A model generated the notes under the pieces. That model was not told where the DNA came from. It saw nothing but the letters and a program-made list of their open reading frames with translations, and ran no database searches. From Ruminococcus sp. (GTDB lineage Bacteria; Bacillota; Clostridia; Oscillospirales; Ruminococcaceae), in the NCBI GenBank assembly GCA_015066745.1, contig SVNW01000006.1, positions 1-64,000 on the forward strand: a stretch of 64,000 bases of DNA. Reading direction: 5' to 3'. Position numbers and translations under genes: made by a program. Of the stretch, positions 28,744-38,082 are shown piece by piece; within the stretch, counting starts at the first letter, position 1; each line of letters opens with the position of its first letter.

Positions 28744-30013
28744 TAACTTTCACAATGTGCTCGGAAAAATAGAACAGATAGTCGGCATGACTGTTGAGGC
28801 AACAGGAATGTCGTGCAATATCGGTGATGTTTGTATAATATCGGGCGTAGGAAAGGAACGTAAAAGAATTCAGTCTGAGGTTGTCGGATTTAAGAATAAC
28901 AAAGTTCTGCTGATGCCATATGGCGATATAGACGGTATAGGATATGGCAGTTTTGTAAGCAATACAGGAGAAAAACTCAAAATAAAAATGAGTGAAGCTC
29001 TTATAGGCAGAACTATTGATGCACTTGGAAATCCTATAGACAATCAGGGGGAAATAAAATCAGACGTTTATTACAGTATAAACGGTTCTCCTGCCAATCC
29101 TATGAGAAGACCTCCTATAGTTGAACCACTGGAATTTGGTGTTAAGGCAATAGATGGTATGATAACCATAGGAAAAGGACAGAGAATGGGTATATTTGCC
29201 GGAAGTGGTGTAGGTAAAAGTACACTCATGGGAATGATAGCCCGAAATATCAAAGCTGATGTAAATGTCATAGCTCTCGTTGGCGAACGTGGACGAGAAC
29301 TTATGGAATTTATAAATAAAGATCTTGGACCAGAGGGGTTAAAAAGAAGTGTTCTTGTTGTTGCAACATCAGATCAGCCTGCAATGCTCAGATCAAAATG
29401 TGCGCAGACTGCTACAGCAATTGCAGAATATTTTAAGGATCAGGGAAAAGATGTATTGCTGATGATGGACTCTCTTACACGTTTTTGTATGGCAGAAAGA
29501 GAGATCGGTCTCAGTGTAGGTGAACCTCCTATAGCAAGAGGTTATACACCGTCTATTTACGCTTCACTTCCGAAACTTCTGGAGCGATGCGGAAACTTTG
29601 AAAAAGGTTCTATAACAGGGATCTTTACAGTACTTGTTGAAGGTGATGACTCCAATGAGCCTATCTCGGATACTGTAAGAGGTATCATAGACGGACATAT
29701 AATGCTGTCAAGAAAGATAGCCATGAAAAATCATTATCCGGCAATAGATGTACTGGCAAGTATAAGTCGTCTTATGTCGGGAATAGCGACTCCTGAACAG
29801 AAATCGGCGGCAGGTGCAATAAGAAAGATAATGTCACTTTACAATGAAAATCAGGATCTTATTTCAATAGGTGCATATAAGAGCGGTACAAATCCCGAAC
29901 TTGATTATGCAATAAAACACATTGATGCTGTAAACAAATTTCTTCAGCAACCTGTGGATGCTCGTTCATCAATGGCAGAAACCATACAGACTATGATAAA
30001 TATTGCTAAATAG
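28691..30013 (+). CDS. fliI: Flagellum-specific ATPase FliI
   Basis: Powers substrate unloading at the type III flagellar export gate. F1-beta-like ATPase with Walker A GSGVGKST (about 171-178), LVGERGRE, Walker B LLMMDSLTRF and GSITGIFTVLVEGDD. 440 aa from ATG 28691, a start inside the end of fliH. GTG 28685 and ATG 28694 are in-frame alternatives. Confidence 0.97.
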   Translation: MMRQKLDQTKLRKSLRHNNFHNVLGKIEQIVGMTVEATGMSCNIGDVCIISGVGKERKRIQSEVVGFKNNKVLLMPYGDIDGIGYGSFVSNTGEKLKIKMSEALIGRTIDALGNPIDNQGEIKSDVYYSINGSPANPMRRPPIVEPLEFGVKAIDGMITIGKGQRMGIFAGSGVGKSTLMGMIARNIKADVNVIALVGERGRELMEFINKDLGPEGLKRSVLVVATSDQPAMLRSKCAQTATAIAEYFKDQGKDVLLMMDSLTRFCMAEREIGLSVGEPPIARGYTPSIYASLPKLLERCGNFEKGSITGIFTVLVEGDDSNEPISDTVRGIIDGHIMLSRKIAMKNHYPAIDVLASISRLMSGIATPEQKSAAGAIRKIMSLYNENQDLISIGAYKSGTNPELDYAIKHIDAVNKFLQQPVDARSSMAETIQTMINIAK

Positions 30014-30027
30014 AAAGATGTGGTAGC

Positions 30028-30501
30028 ATGAAAAAATTTCAGTTTTCTTTAAAAAAGATGCGTGACTATAAAAGACAGCTTCTTGAAAGGGAAAAAGGTT
30101 ATCTTCTGAGTTTGTATTCAGAATATAATCTGCTGGAAGAACGATACAATACACTTACTGATGATATGAGAAAACTATGCCTTTCTTCAGAAAATGACAT
30201 GAAAAGAGGTATAAGTGTACGAGAGATACAGATCTATGAACTAAAAAAGACATCTATCAGAGATGAACAGGCTCAGCTTCGCATTCAGATGAATGTCATG
30301 GAGGGGTCTATAGAAAAACAACGAAAAGTTGTAATAAAATATTCACAGGAAATATCGGGGCTTGATAAGCTTGAAGAAAAACAGAGAAGCGAGTACATGT
30401 ATATCCTGGGAAAAGAAAGTGAAAGGGATATTGAGGAGTTTCTCTCATTCAAACTTACCAAAACCAAAGAAGATGAATATTATGAATCAGATATCAGCTA
30501 A
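30028..30501 (+). CDS. fliJ: Flagellar export chaperone FliJ
   Basis: 157-aa, almost entirely helical coiled-coil protein, basic at the N-terminus (MKKFQFSLKKMRDYKRQLLEREKG), matching FliJ, the stalk-like partner of the FliI hexamer. Position between fliI and fliK supports the call because sequence conservation is low. Confidence 0.88.
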   Translation: MKKFQFSLKKMRDYKRQLLEREKGYLLSLYSEYNLLEERYNTLTDDMRKLCLSSENDMKRGISVREIQIYELKKTSIRDEQAQLRIQMNVMEGSIEKQRKVVIKYSQEISGLDKLEEKQRSEYMYILGKESERDIEEFLSFKLTKTKEDEYYESDIS

Positions 30502-30542
30502 AATAATATAGAGAATATCTTCAGAGAAAGGTGGTGAGAAAT

Positions 30543-32456
30543 ATGATGATAGATATTAATACAACACAGGGGAAAACTTCATTTGATGCTGCTATGGTTT
30601 CCAAGGGAAATGAAAATACTGTACAGCTTGGTACAGAATTTTTAGATTTGCTTTGCGGACAGATCACTGCAGATGAAGGGTTTATGACAATGGTTTCAGG
30701 AGAAAAATCTTCTGAGATGCTTATGAATATGTGTCCTGATACAAATATTGCAGGAATGTTTAATGCTTATGTATCTTCAGAAAAATCTGAAGAAAATATC
30801 AATATGCTTTTACAGGTATCTGAAAAGGAAGAGGCCGATGCAGATTTTTGCAAAGCAGTTTCTGATAGTGGAATAGCTGCTGAAAATCTTGTAGATGTAG
30901 TTTTCAGAGATGCTGAAAATATACCTGAAGTTATTGATGATAACATTATCAACAGTAATGTCAGAAGTATCGAAACAGTTTCAGAAAATACATTTTCTGG
31001 AGTGAATACTGTTTTTAATAAAACAGAAATATACACTCAAAGTTCTCAATATGTTCAGAAATTTTCAGATGTATCTGAAGAAAGTAATAATATTGAGGAT
31101 GCCGGCAGATATGTACATGATGAAAATGATATGAACTTTGGTATATCTGAAGGTAAAACAGTCAGTGTGGTTGAAACGAAAACAGAAGCTCATGCAGATG
31201 TATTTGAAAAAACTGTTATTGACAGTACAGATTCAGAAGCAAAGATATCTTTTAATGAAACAGTAACTGCAAAAACAGTAGTTTCCGAAGATGAAGTATC
31301 TGTAATACAGAACACATTCCAAGAAACAGAACCTGTAAAAACAGTAGTTTCTGAGAATACAATACCTGAAATTCAGAATACATTCAAAGAAACTGCAACA
31401 GTAGTGTCTGAAAATTCAGTACCGGAGATGCAAAGTACATTCAAAGAAACAGAACCTGTAAAAACAGTAGTTTCTGAAAATTCAGTACCTGAAATTCAGA
31501 ATACATTTAAAGAAGTTGCAACAGTAGTTTCTGAGAATACAGTATCAGAAATTCAGAACACATTCAAAGAAGTTGCAACAGTAGAAACAGTAGTTTCAGA
31601 AAATGAAGTATCTCAAATACAGAACACATTCAGGGAAACAGTAACAGTAAAAACAGTAGTTTCTGAGAATACAGTATCAGGGGTACAGATAACTGATTTG
31701 GAGAATGTTACATATTCAACATCTGAAAATACACATATACCGACAGAATATAGTGTATCAGATGATACAGCAAATATTGAATCTTTACAAAACTTTAGCA
31801 TTGAAGATGATGTAAAGAATGATAAGTTTGTTTTAAAATCAGATGAAGTTCAGACTAATGAAAAAAATGTGAATTTATCTGAAAAAGACCAAACAGGTAG
31901 CTTTGAAACACTTATTAATGAAGCAGTGACATTAACATCACTTGATTTTGCGGGCAGATCGTCCGAATATATATTAGAGGATGTTATTGCACAGAAGGAT
32001 ATTTCCGGACAGACAATGGAAGCACTTGGCGCAGGTATAAAGGCAGGCAAGGAAGAGTTTATAATAAAACTTACTCCTGAAGGACTTGGCGATATAACTG
32101 TAAAGTTTGAAAAGACAGATGAAACTGTACTTGTAAAGCTTATAGCAAGTGATGAAAGAACAGCACAGCTTTTAAATCAGGAACTTGATGTACTCAGAAC
32201 TATGTTAAAACCTCATAATGCTGAGATACAGAATGTGGAACACAAAAGCAATGATGCTCATGATGATGCATTTTATTCTGGTGAAAATCATGGTAACAGA
32301 TTTGGAAATGAATCGCATCAGAATGATGAACGTCCGGGAAGAACAGTTTATCAGTCAGGAAGATTTGTTGAAGTAACAGATGACTTAGATGATGAGCTTC
32401 AGCCGGAAATGGTGTCAATATTATCCGGAAACATTATGCTTAACAGGTATATATGA
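30543..32456 (+). CDS. fliK: Flagellar hook-length control protein FliK with internal repeats
   Basis: Molecular ruler that measures the hook and switches export to late substrates through FlhB. The C-terminal Flg_hook domain is clear (LTPEGLGDITVKFEK...VLVKLIASDERTAQLLN, about residues 500-570). Upstream is a long low-complexity acidic region with tandem repeats (see 31278-31687), consistent with an extended ruler. 637 aa from ATG 30543, which sits after AAAGGTGGTGAG; a GTG at 30531 lies inside that site. The repeats keep the frame. Confidence 0.93.
   Translation: MMIDINTTQGKTSFDAAMVSKGNENTVQLGTEFLDLLCGQITADEGFMTMVSGEKSSEMLMNMCPDTNIAGMFNAYVSSEKSEENINMLLQVSEKEEADADFCKAVSDSGIAAENLVDVVFRDAENIPEVIDDNIINSNVRSIETVSENTFSGVNTVFNKTEIYTQSSQYVQKFSDVSEESNNIEDAGRYVHDENDMNFGISEGKTVSVVETKTEAHADVFEKTVIDSTDSEAKISFNETVTAKTVVSEDEVSVIQNTFQETEPVKTVVSENTIPEIQNTFKETATVVSENSVPEMQSTFKETEPVKTVVSENSVPEIQNTFKEVATVVSENTVSEIQNTFKEVATVETVVSENEVSQIQNTFRETVTVKTVVSENTVSGVQITDLENVTYSTSENTHIPTEYSVSDDTANIESLQNFSIEDDVKNDKFVLKSDEVQTNEKNVNLSEKDQTGSFETLINEAVTLTSLDFAGRSSEYILEDVIAQKDISGQTMEALGAGIKAGKEEFIIKLTPEGLGDITVKFEKTDETVLVKLIASDERTAQLLNQELDVLRTMLKPHNAEIQNVEHKSNDAHDDAFYSGENHGNRFGNESHQNDERPGRTVYQSGRFVEVTDDLDDELQPEMVSILSGNIMLNRYI
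31278..31687 (+). repeat. Tandem 57/66-bp repeats in the FliK ruler region
   Basis: Six full units and one partial of 19 or 22 codons with consensus VVSEN-(T/S/E)-V-(P/S)-EIQNTFKET, ending in EPVKT, AT or VKT. Units of 22 and 19 residues alternate in the first half. All lengths are multiples of three. Length change here would change the predicted ruler length. Confidence 0.9.
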
Positions 32457-32477
32457 TTTTAGACAGGGGGAATTATC

Positions 32478-33026
32478 ATGGCAGTGTCAGGAGTTTCAAA
32501 TGACAGAAACTATACCGGTTTGCTTAACTCAGCCGGAAAAGTTCAGCCGGAAGATCTGTCAAAGAAATACGGAATAACATATGCTACAGAAGAAAATGGC
32601 TCTCTTTCAGTAGATGATTTCTTTACTTTGATGATTACTCAGCTTACAAATCAGGATTTTATGAATCCTACAAATGATAACGAGTTTATGTCACAGATGT
32701 CACAGTATTCTTCAATGCAGGCGATACAGGAAATGGCAAAGTTTACACAGCAGAATTATGCGATGTCCATGGTTGGCAAGACCGTTACAGCTTCAAAGTA
32801 TACAAACGGAAATCAGGTAACAGAAACCGGAGTAGTTGAACAGCTTATAAAAAAAGATGACGAGTATCAGGTCAAGGTGAACGGAAATATGTTTACACTA
32901 AGTCAGATACAGGTTATAGGTGTAGCTGAAGAACAAGGCGGTGTAGATGCCGGAGGCGGAAGTACCGATACGGATAAAAAGGACGAGAGCAGATTTTATT
33001 ATGATGCAGCGACAGCATTGGGGTAA
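32478..33026 (+). CDS. flgD: Flagellar hook assembly scaffold FlgD
   Basis: Caps the growing hook. The N-terminal signature SVDDFFTLMITQLTNQDFMNP...NEFMSQMSQYSSMQAIQEM is unmistakable. The C-terminal part (VGKTVTASKYTNG...QIQVIGVAEE) is short, as in Firmicute FlgD. 182 aa. Shine-Dalgarno AGGGGGAA lies upstream. Confidence 0.95.
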   Translation: MAVSGVSNDRNYTGLLNSAGKVQPEDLSKKYGITYATEENGSLSVDDFFTLMITQLTNQDFMNPTNDNEFMSQMSQYSSMQAIQEMAKFTQQNYAMSMVGKTVTASKYTNGNQVTETGVVEQLIKKDDEYQVKVNGNMFTLSQIQVIGVAEEQGGVDAGGGSTDTDKKDESRFYYDAATALG

Positions 33027-33051
33027 TTAAAACCGAAAGGGAGTGTGAGTA

Positions 33052-33480
33052 ATGGACGATTTTTTGACATTGAGACGTTTAAGCACACCGATTACCACAG
33101 GTATACCTCAGACGATACCTACCGAATATACAGAGACTGTTTCGGGAGAATCGTTTGACGATATATTAAACGCACAGCTTGGCAAAGAGTCAGAAAAAAC
33201 GATAGATGCAGCTGATCTTGTTGCATCAGGAGTTAATTTTTCAAAACATGCTATGAATCGTGTTTTACAAAGAAACATTGATTTGTCAGCAGAAAGTCTT
33301 TCACGACTTAATGAGGGAATACGACTTGCCGATGAAAAGGGACTTGATGATACTCTTATTCTGGTTGATTCGGCAGCGTATATAGTGAGCGTGAAAAACA
33401 ACACAGTAATAACCACTGTAGCCAGCAATGAGCTTCAGGGGAACGTATTTACAAATATAGACGGTGCAGTTGTTGTATAG
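33052..33480 (+). CDS. TIGR02530-type flagellar operon protein
   Basis: 142-aa protein found between flgD and flgE in many Firmicutes (the flg_new/TIGR02530 family). The core is FSKHAMNRVLQRNIDLSAESLSRLNEGIRLADEKG followed by a small beta domain with DSAAYIVSVKNNTVITTV. Its exact role in hook building is not settled. ATG 33052 follows AAAGGGAGTGAG. Confidence 0.88.
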   Translation: MDDFLTLRRLSTPITTGIPQTIPTEYTETVSGESFDDILNAQLGKESEKTIDAADLVASGVNFSKHAMNRVLQRNIDLSAESLSRLNEGIRLADEKGLDDTLILVDSAAYIVSVKNNTVITTVASNELQGNVFTNIDGAVVV

Positions 33481-33504
33481 CCGGACCTTTTAAAGGAAGC
33501 TATA

Positions 33505-33534
33505 GCAGCGGTCGGAATGACAGATGACCGCTGC
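33505..33534 (+). promoter_or_regulatory. 9-bp inverted repeat before flgE
   Basis: GCAGCGGTC (33505-33513) and GACCGCTGC (33526-33534) form a perfect 9-bp hairpin with a 12-nt loop in the gap between the TIGR02530 gene and flgE. There is no T run, so it is more likely an mRNA processing/stability structure or operator than a terminator. Confidence 0.6.
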
Positions 33535-33591
33535 ACACCGTTTATGGTATAAAATTTTTAAATTATTGGATTTTTTTAGGGGGTCAATATT

Positions 33592-35190
33592 ATGGTAAGA
33601 TCATTATATTCAGGTGTTGCAGGATTAAAAACACAGCAGACAAAGATGGACGTTATAGGTAACAATATCGCAAACGTAGGTACATACGGATATAAGTCAG
33701 GCAGAGCTACATTTAAGGATGTTTACTATCAGACAAACGTAAACGCTACTGCAGCTACAGGAAACTCAGGCGGTACAAATGCTATACAGGTAGGTTACGG
33801 TGATTCTGTAGGAAGTATCGATATAAATACTTCAACAGCTGCTATGTCAGCAACAGGTTACAGCCTTGACGTTGCGATCGGCGGTGAAGGATATTTTCAG
33901 GTAATGGACAGCGACGGCAAGATTTTCTATACTAAAGCCGGAATGCTTGACATAGACGCTGAAGGAAACCTTGTAGACGTAAACGGTAACTTTATACTCG
34001 GTTCATCCGGTGAAAGCACACAGGATCCTGCTTCAAACAGAATACAGATAAGTCTGCCTTATCTTGATGCAGCAACAGGTACAGCGTCAGATACTATCAA
34101 CGGTATTGAGTACAGCATAGATGCAAGTAATATGACAACAAAGTCAAATGTAAATATAACATTTGTATCAAGCAATGCTCTTCCTATCGGGCAGCCTGCA
34201 TCAGCAGAGATATCATCATCATCTATAGTTGTTACACTTAATGCAAAGGAAGAGTTTGCAAGTCTTGATGATTTCAACGTTGCAATAAATGAAGCTATAA
34301 CAGCAGCAAACGGCGGTGTTGAACACCCCGGCGGAACATTTACTGTTACTATGGATGATCCTACAGCATTTGTAGAAGGTATAACAGGTGCTGAAATAGT
34401 AAGCAGTGATTTCGGATATAATTCAGGTACGGTTTCAGTTCCGTCTGATCTTAAGTCTCTGTTTTCACTTGTTTCAGTAAATGATGGTTTTGCAGGAAAT
34501 ACACAAGATGCAAATATGCAGCTTCAGCTTGATGCCGAAAACAATCTTACTATCAAAGTAGGAGCTTATACAGCTACTGTAAACGCTTCACAACTCGGTA
34601 CAGCCGGTACTATAGTTATGAGAAATCCTGATTCAACTGACAGAACAGATTCATTTGTAATATCATATCCAAGCCTTACTTCACTTCAGAGTCATATATT
34701 CACTACAGGTATAACAAGTTATACATCAGCAGAGCCTGTTGCTATGACACCAAGTGAACCTACAAAGAGTCTTGGTCTTGGTTCTACTCCATTCAGACTT
34801 GACGGAGGAACAGAAGGCGGAGAACAGACAGTAGCTAACCTTACAAGTATCGGTATAAATGATGATGGTGTTATTACAGGACTTCATGAAGTTTACGGAG
34901 TAGTGGAACTCGGAAGAATCGATATTGCAACATTCTCAAACCCTGCAGGTCTTGCTCAGGTCGGAAATACATATTTTGAAGTGACACTCAACTCAGGTGA
35001 TCCGATAGTTGTTCACCCGGGTGATGAAGGTTCAGGTGCATTGGTTGCGTCAACACTTGAATCATCAAACGTTGACCTTTCAAATGAATTTTCTGATATG
35101 ATCATGACACAGAGAGGATTCCAGGCTTCTTCACGTGTAATCACAGTATCGGATACAATGCTTGAAGAACTTATCAATCTCAAGAGATAA
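33592..35190 (+). CDS. flgE: Flagellar hook protein FlgE
   Basis: Subunit of the hook. N-terminal MVRSLYSGVAGLKTQQTKMDVIGNNIANVGTYGYK region and C-terminal ESSNVDLSNEFSDMIMTQRGFQASSRVI are the conserved D0 ends; the central 350 residues are variable surface domains. 532 aa. Strong Shine-Dalgarno AGGGGGT. A terminator follows, splitting the operon's structural and motor/export halves. Confidence 0.96.
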   Translation: MVRSLYSGVAGLKTQQTKMDVIGNNIANVGTYGYKSGRATFKDVYYQTNVNATAATGNSGGTNAIQVGYGDSVGSIDINTSTAAMSATGYSLDVAIGGEGYFQVMDSDGKIFYTKAGMLDIDAEGNLVDVNGNFILGSSGESTQDPASNRIQISLPYLDAATGTASDTINGIEYSIDASNMTTKSNVNITFVSSNALPIGQPASAEISSSSIVVTLNAKEEFASLDDFNVAINEAITAANGGVEHPGGTFTVTMDDPTAFVEGITGAEIVSSDFGYNSGTVSVPSDLKSLFSLVSVNDGFAGNTQDANMQLQLDAENNLTIKVGAYTATVNASQLGTAGTIVMRNPDSTDRTDSFVISYPSLTSLQSHIFTTGITSYTSAEPVAMTPSEPTKSLGLGSTPFRLDGGTEGGEQTVANLTSIGINDDGVITGLHEVYGVVELGRIDIATFSNPAGLAQVGNTYFEVTLNSGDPIVVHPGDEGSGALVASTLESSNVDLSNEFSDMIMTQRGFQASSRVITVSDTMLEELINLKR

Positions 35191-35226
35191 AAATGATACA
35201 GTTTAGTTTTTTATGATTGAAAATGA

Positions 35227-35268
35227 GAGGCGGTTATGCCGTTTGTTAAGTATAATCGCCTCTTTTTT
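35227..35268 (+). terminator. Terminator between flgE and flbD
   Basis: 11-bp stem GAGGCGGTTAT (35227-35237) / ATAATCGCCTC (35252-35262) with one G-T pair, followed by TTTTTT. Probably partial, lowering expression of motor and export genes relative to hook genes, because no new promoter is obvious before flbD. Confidence 0.9.
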
Positions 35269-35303
35269 CTATAAATTTTTTGTATATAGAGGATGTGGGT
35301 AAA

Positions 35304-35507
35304 ATGATAACACTGACAAAACTTAATGGTACGGAATTTTTACTTAACTGCGATCTTATAGAAACTATACAGGAAAATCCCGATACTACCATAAGACTTT
35401 CAAACGGTAATGTGTATATCGTTAAAGAAGCCGCCAGTACAGTACTTGAACTGACATTGCAGTTCAGAAGAAAAGTATGGAGCGGTGTATTCAATAAGGA
35501 GATATAG
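35304..35507 (+). CDS. flbD: Flagellar protein FlbD
   Basis: 67-aa protein of the FlbD family (MITLTKLNGTEFLLNCDLIETI...PDTTIRLSNGNVYIVKEA), regularly found between flgE and motA in Firmicutes and spirochaetes. Function is not firmly defined. ATG 35304 is used; an upstream TTG at 35280 is in frame. Confidence 0.93.
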   Translation: MITLTKLNGTEFLLNCDLIETIQENPDTTIRLSNGNVYIVKEAASTVLELTLQFRRKVWSGVFNKEI

Positions 35508-35519
35508 GGGTGATTTTTA

Positions 35520-36326
35520 ATGGATTTGTTATCAGTATTGGGTTGGATACTGGCTGCTGTATTGGTAGTTATAAGTATCATAATGGGGGAAGATCCTGAA
35601 ACGGGAAAAACTATTTTGGTAATGAAACAGCTGGAAGGATTTATTGATATTCCGTCAATTGCGATAGTTATTGGTGGTACAATAACGGCTATGATGGTTT
35701 CATATCCTGCAAGTGTTTTTAAAAATACCTTCAAGCATCTCAAGATAGTTTTGTTTCCTAAGAAATATAATCCCCTTGAGTGTATTGAACAGATAACAAC
35801 GTTTGCAAAAGAAGCCAGAATAAATGGTCTTCTTGCACTTGAAGATAAATTAAATCAGATCGATGATCCTTTTATGAAGAATTCTCTGCTTCTTGTAGTT
35901 GACTCTGTTGAACCTGAAAAGGTAAAGACACTTCTTGCAAATGAGCTTGATTATCTTGACGAAAGACATTCACAAAGCATTTCGTTTTATATGAAAGCTT
36001 CAGAGTACGCTCCTGCTTTTGGTATGGCAGGTACTCTTATAGGTCTTATAAATCTTCTTGCAAATATGAGTGATGCCGATTCACTTGCTTCGAATATGGC
36101 GGTTGCACTTGTTACAACGTTCTACGGTGTTCTTATGGCAAATCTCATATTTAAGCCTATTGCAAACAAGCTTAAAAAGAGACATGAAGAAGAGTATCTT
36201 TATAAGATGATAATAAGCGAAGGTGTTCAGGCTATTCAGGATGGTGATAATCCTACATTTATAGAAGAAAAACTTATGAGATTGTTACCTACAAGTGTTC
36301 TTGGTGCTAACGGAAAGAAAAAATAA
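35520..36326 (+). CDS. motA: Flagellar motor stator protein MotA
   Basis: Proton-channel stator subunit with four membrane helices: two at residues about 1-55 and two at about 150-210 (AFGMAGTLIGLINLL; AVALVTTFYGVLMANLIF). The cytoplasmic loop holds the charged segment thought to push FliG. 268 aa. Pairs with motB 48 bp downstream. Confidence 0.96.
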   Translation: MDLLSVLGWILAAVLVVISIIMGEDPETGKTILVMKQLEGFIDIPSIAIVIGGTITAMMVSYPASVFKNTFKHLKIVLFPKKYNPLECIEQITTFAKEARINGLLALEDKLNQIDDPFMKNSLLLVVDSVEPEKVKTLLANELDYLDERHSQSISFYMKASEYAPAFGMAGTLIGLINLLANMSDADSLASNMAVALVTTFYGVLMANLIFKPIANKLKKRHEEEYLYKMIISEGVQAIQDGDNPTFIEEKLMRLLPTSVLGANGKKK

Positions 36327-36374
36327 AAGTAGAAGATATAGGTGATGTATTTTTGAGATAACGGGGGTGTAGTT

Positions 36375-37247
36375 ATGGCAAAAAAACAGCGTGAAGAAGA
36401 AAGTGGCGGCAGCTGGATGGATACATATGGCGACATGGTCACATTGTTGCTTACGTTTTTTGTTATGCTTTACAGTATGTCATCAATAACTGATGAAAAG
36501 TGGCAGGAAATTGTATCCGCTTTTAATATCGTAGGAGAAGAAAAAGTTGATGCAATTATTTTTGAAAAAGCTGATGGTGATGAAGGCACAGCAGGAGATA
36601 TGCTCGGTACATATGAAGATGATGAAGAAAATAAGGGAACTATGTACAATTCAGCCATAGAAGAATTATTTGATAAGATCAAGACATATGTTGATGAAAA
36701 TGATATGAGCAACAGTATTCTTATGCAGATGTCATCAGATGCTGCTGAGGAAGATAGTGAAGACAATGAAGAAAGTGAAGAGTATAACGAAGAAAATATC
36801 TCTATACAATTCAACGACAACGTTCTTTTCGAACCGGATCAGGCTACGATAAAGCCCGGAAGTGAAGAAGTTCTTCAGTTCCTTGGCGATTGTCTTGCAA
36901 GTGTGCAGAATGATATAGCAGTGGTTATAGTAAAAGGACATACAGCTATAAGTCCTACTTCTACAGTGGACTCAAGACTGCTTTCGTCTGAACGTGCAGG
37001 AACTATCTCAAACTTTTTCCAGTATAATTCAGGAATGCCTTCTACTATGCTTATTCCTATGGGTCTTGGAAGTGACTATCCGATTGCTTCAAACGATACC
37101 GAAGAAGGAAGAGCTAAAAACAGAAGAGTAGAGATAGTTATTATCAACAAAGAAAGTCAGCTTGGAAAGAGTTCAGAATTCTTAAAAGCAATAGGTGCTT
37201 CTTTTGATATAAATTCTACAGAATCAATGTCAAACAGCATCAGATGA
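36375..37247 (+). CDS. motB: Flagellar motor stator protein MotB
   Basis: Proton-conducting, peptidoglycan-anchored stator subunit. A single N-terminal membrane helix follows TYGDMVTLLLTFFVMLYS, with the proton-binding aspartate at Asp20. A long acidic linker (about 75-140) is followed by the OmpA-like peptidoglycan-binding domain (NVLFEPDQATIKPGSEEVL...GHTAISP...LSSERAGTISNFF). 290 aa. Tandem with motA. Confidence 0.96.
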   Translation: MAKKQREEESGGSWMDTYGDMVTLLLTFFVMLYSMSSITDEKWQEIVSAFNIVGEEKVDAIIFEKADGDEGTAGDMLGTYEDDEENKGTMYNSAIEELFDKIKTYVDENDMSNSILMQMSSDAAEEDSEDNEESEEYNEENISIQFNDNVLFEPDQATIKPGSEEVLQFLGDCLASVQNDIAVVIVKGHTAISPTSTVDSRLLSSERAGTISNFFQYNSGMPSTMLIPMGLGSDYPIASNDTEEGRAKNRRVEIVIINKESQLGKSSEFLKAIGASFDINSTESMSNSIR

Positions 37248-37277
37248 TGAATATCGATTTTTCGGGGAGTTGATTTT

Positions 37278-37661
37278 ATGCATCATGATATTAATAATAA
37301 TTTGAAAGGAAAAAATGCGAAGATGATAAATGTACAGGAAGCTCAATTTCCCAGATTTGATATAAGCGAAAATGATAAATTAGATTCATCAGAGTTAAAT
37401 ACTAAAAGACATATGGAGCTTTTATTGGATGTTCCGGTAGATATCAGAGTTCAGGTCGGAAAGACTAAAAGAACGATGGGCGAGATAATGAGACTCTCTC
37501 AGGGTTCTGTTATACAGCTTAATAAGCAAGCCGGTGCACCGGTAGATGTTATTGCTAATGATCAGCTTATTGCAAAAGGTGATGTAATAGTGATGGACGA
37601 CAAATTCGGTGTTCGTCTTACAGAAATAAGTACAAATAAAGTTGTTTCTGTCGGAAAATAA
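37278..37661 (+). CDS. fliN: Flagellar motor switch protein FliN (short form)
   Basis: C-ring protein with a C-terminal SpoA domain (HMELLLDVPVDIRVQVGKTKRTMGEIMRL...GDVIVMDDKFGVRLTEI). 127 aa, so a FliN rather than the CheC-fused FliY common in Firmicutes. fliM, its usual upstream partner, is missing. Shine-Dalgarno GGGGAG lies upstream. Confidence 0.93.
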   Translation: MHHDINNNLKGKNAKMINVQEAQFPRFDISENDKLDSSELNTKRHMELLLDVPVDIRVQVGKTKRTMGEIMRLSQGSVIQLNKQAGAPVDVIANDQLIAKGDVIVMDDKFGVRLTEISTNKVVSVGK

Positions 37662-37683
37662 AATCAAACATGGAGGCGGTCTT

Positions 37684-38082
37684 TTGGGCGGAAGTATAGT
37701 AGGCAAGATATTTACAGTTATAGCAACACTTATAATATTTGTTGTTATACTGTATCTTGCCTATAAAACGACTAAGATGTTGGGAAAGCGTTATTCGCTT
37801 GGAAATATGGGGAATAAAAATCTGAAAATCATTGACAGTATGCATATCGGTCAGGATAAGATGCTTATGATAGTAAAATCAGGTGATAAAACTGTTCTGA
37901 TCGGTGTTTCAAAAGATCATATGGAATATATATGTGACGTTGATGAGTCAAAGCTTGTATTTTCAACAGATACAGCGAATGAAAATGGGGTAACTGATTT
38001 TGCGCAGATATTAAAAAAGACTGCAGCAGAAAAATTTAATTTCAATAAGTCAAAGGAGAACAAAAATGAAAAGGAAAATTAA
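37684..38082 (+). CDS. fliO: Flagellar biosynthesis protein FliO
   Basis: Small single-pass membrane protein that helps assemble the FliP ring. One helix at about residues 6-26 (GKIFTVIATLIIFVVILYL), then a cytoplasmic domain with KIIDSMHIGQDKMLMIVKSGDKTVLIGVS. Start TTG 37684 is chosen because GGAGG (37672-37676) lies 7 nt upstream; a longer in-frame start at 37642 would overlap fliN. About 132 aa. Overlaps fliP by 17 bp. Confidence 0.88.
   Translation: MGGSIVGKIFTVIATLIIFVVILYLAYKTTKMLGKRYSLGNMGNKNLKIIDSMHIGQDKMLMIVKSGDKTVLIGVSKDHMEYICDVDESKLVFSTDTANENGVTDFAQILKKTAAEKFNFNKSKENKNEKEN

Noticed and set aside
31278..31687. Regular repeats in fliK as a possible CRISPR array
   Set aside because: Units are in frame, lack unique spacers between conserved repeats, and encode a protein repeat within an intact gene.
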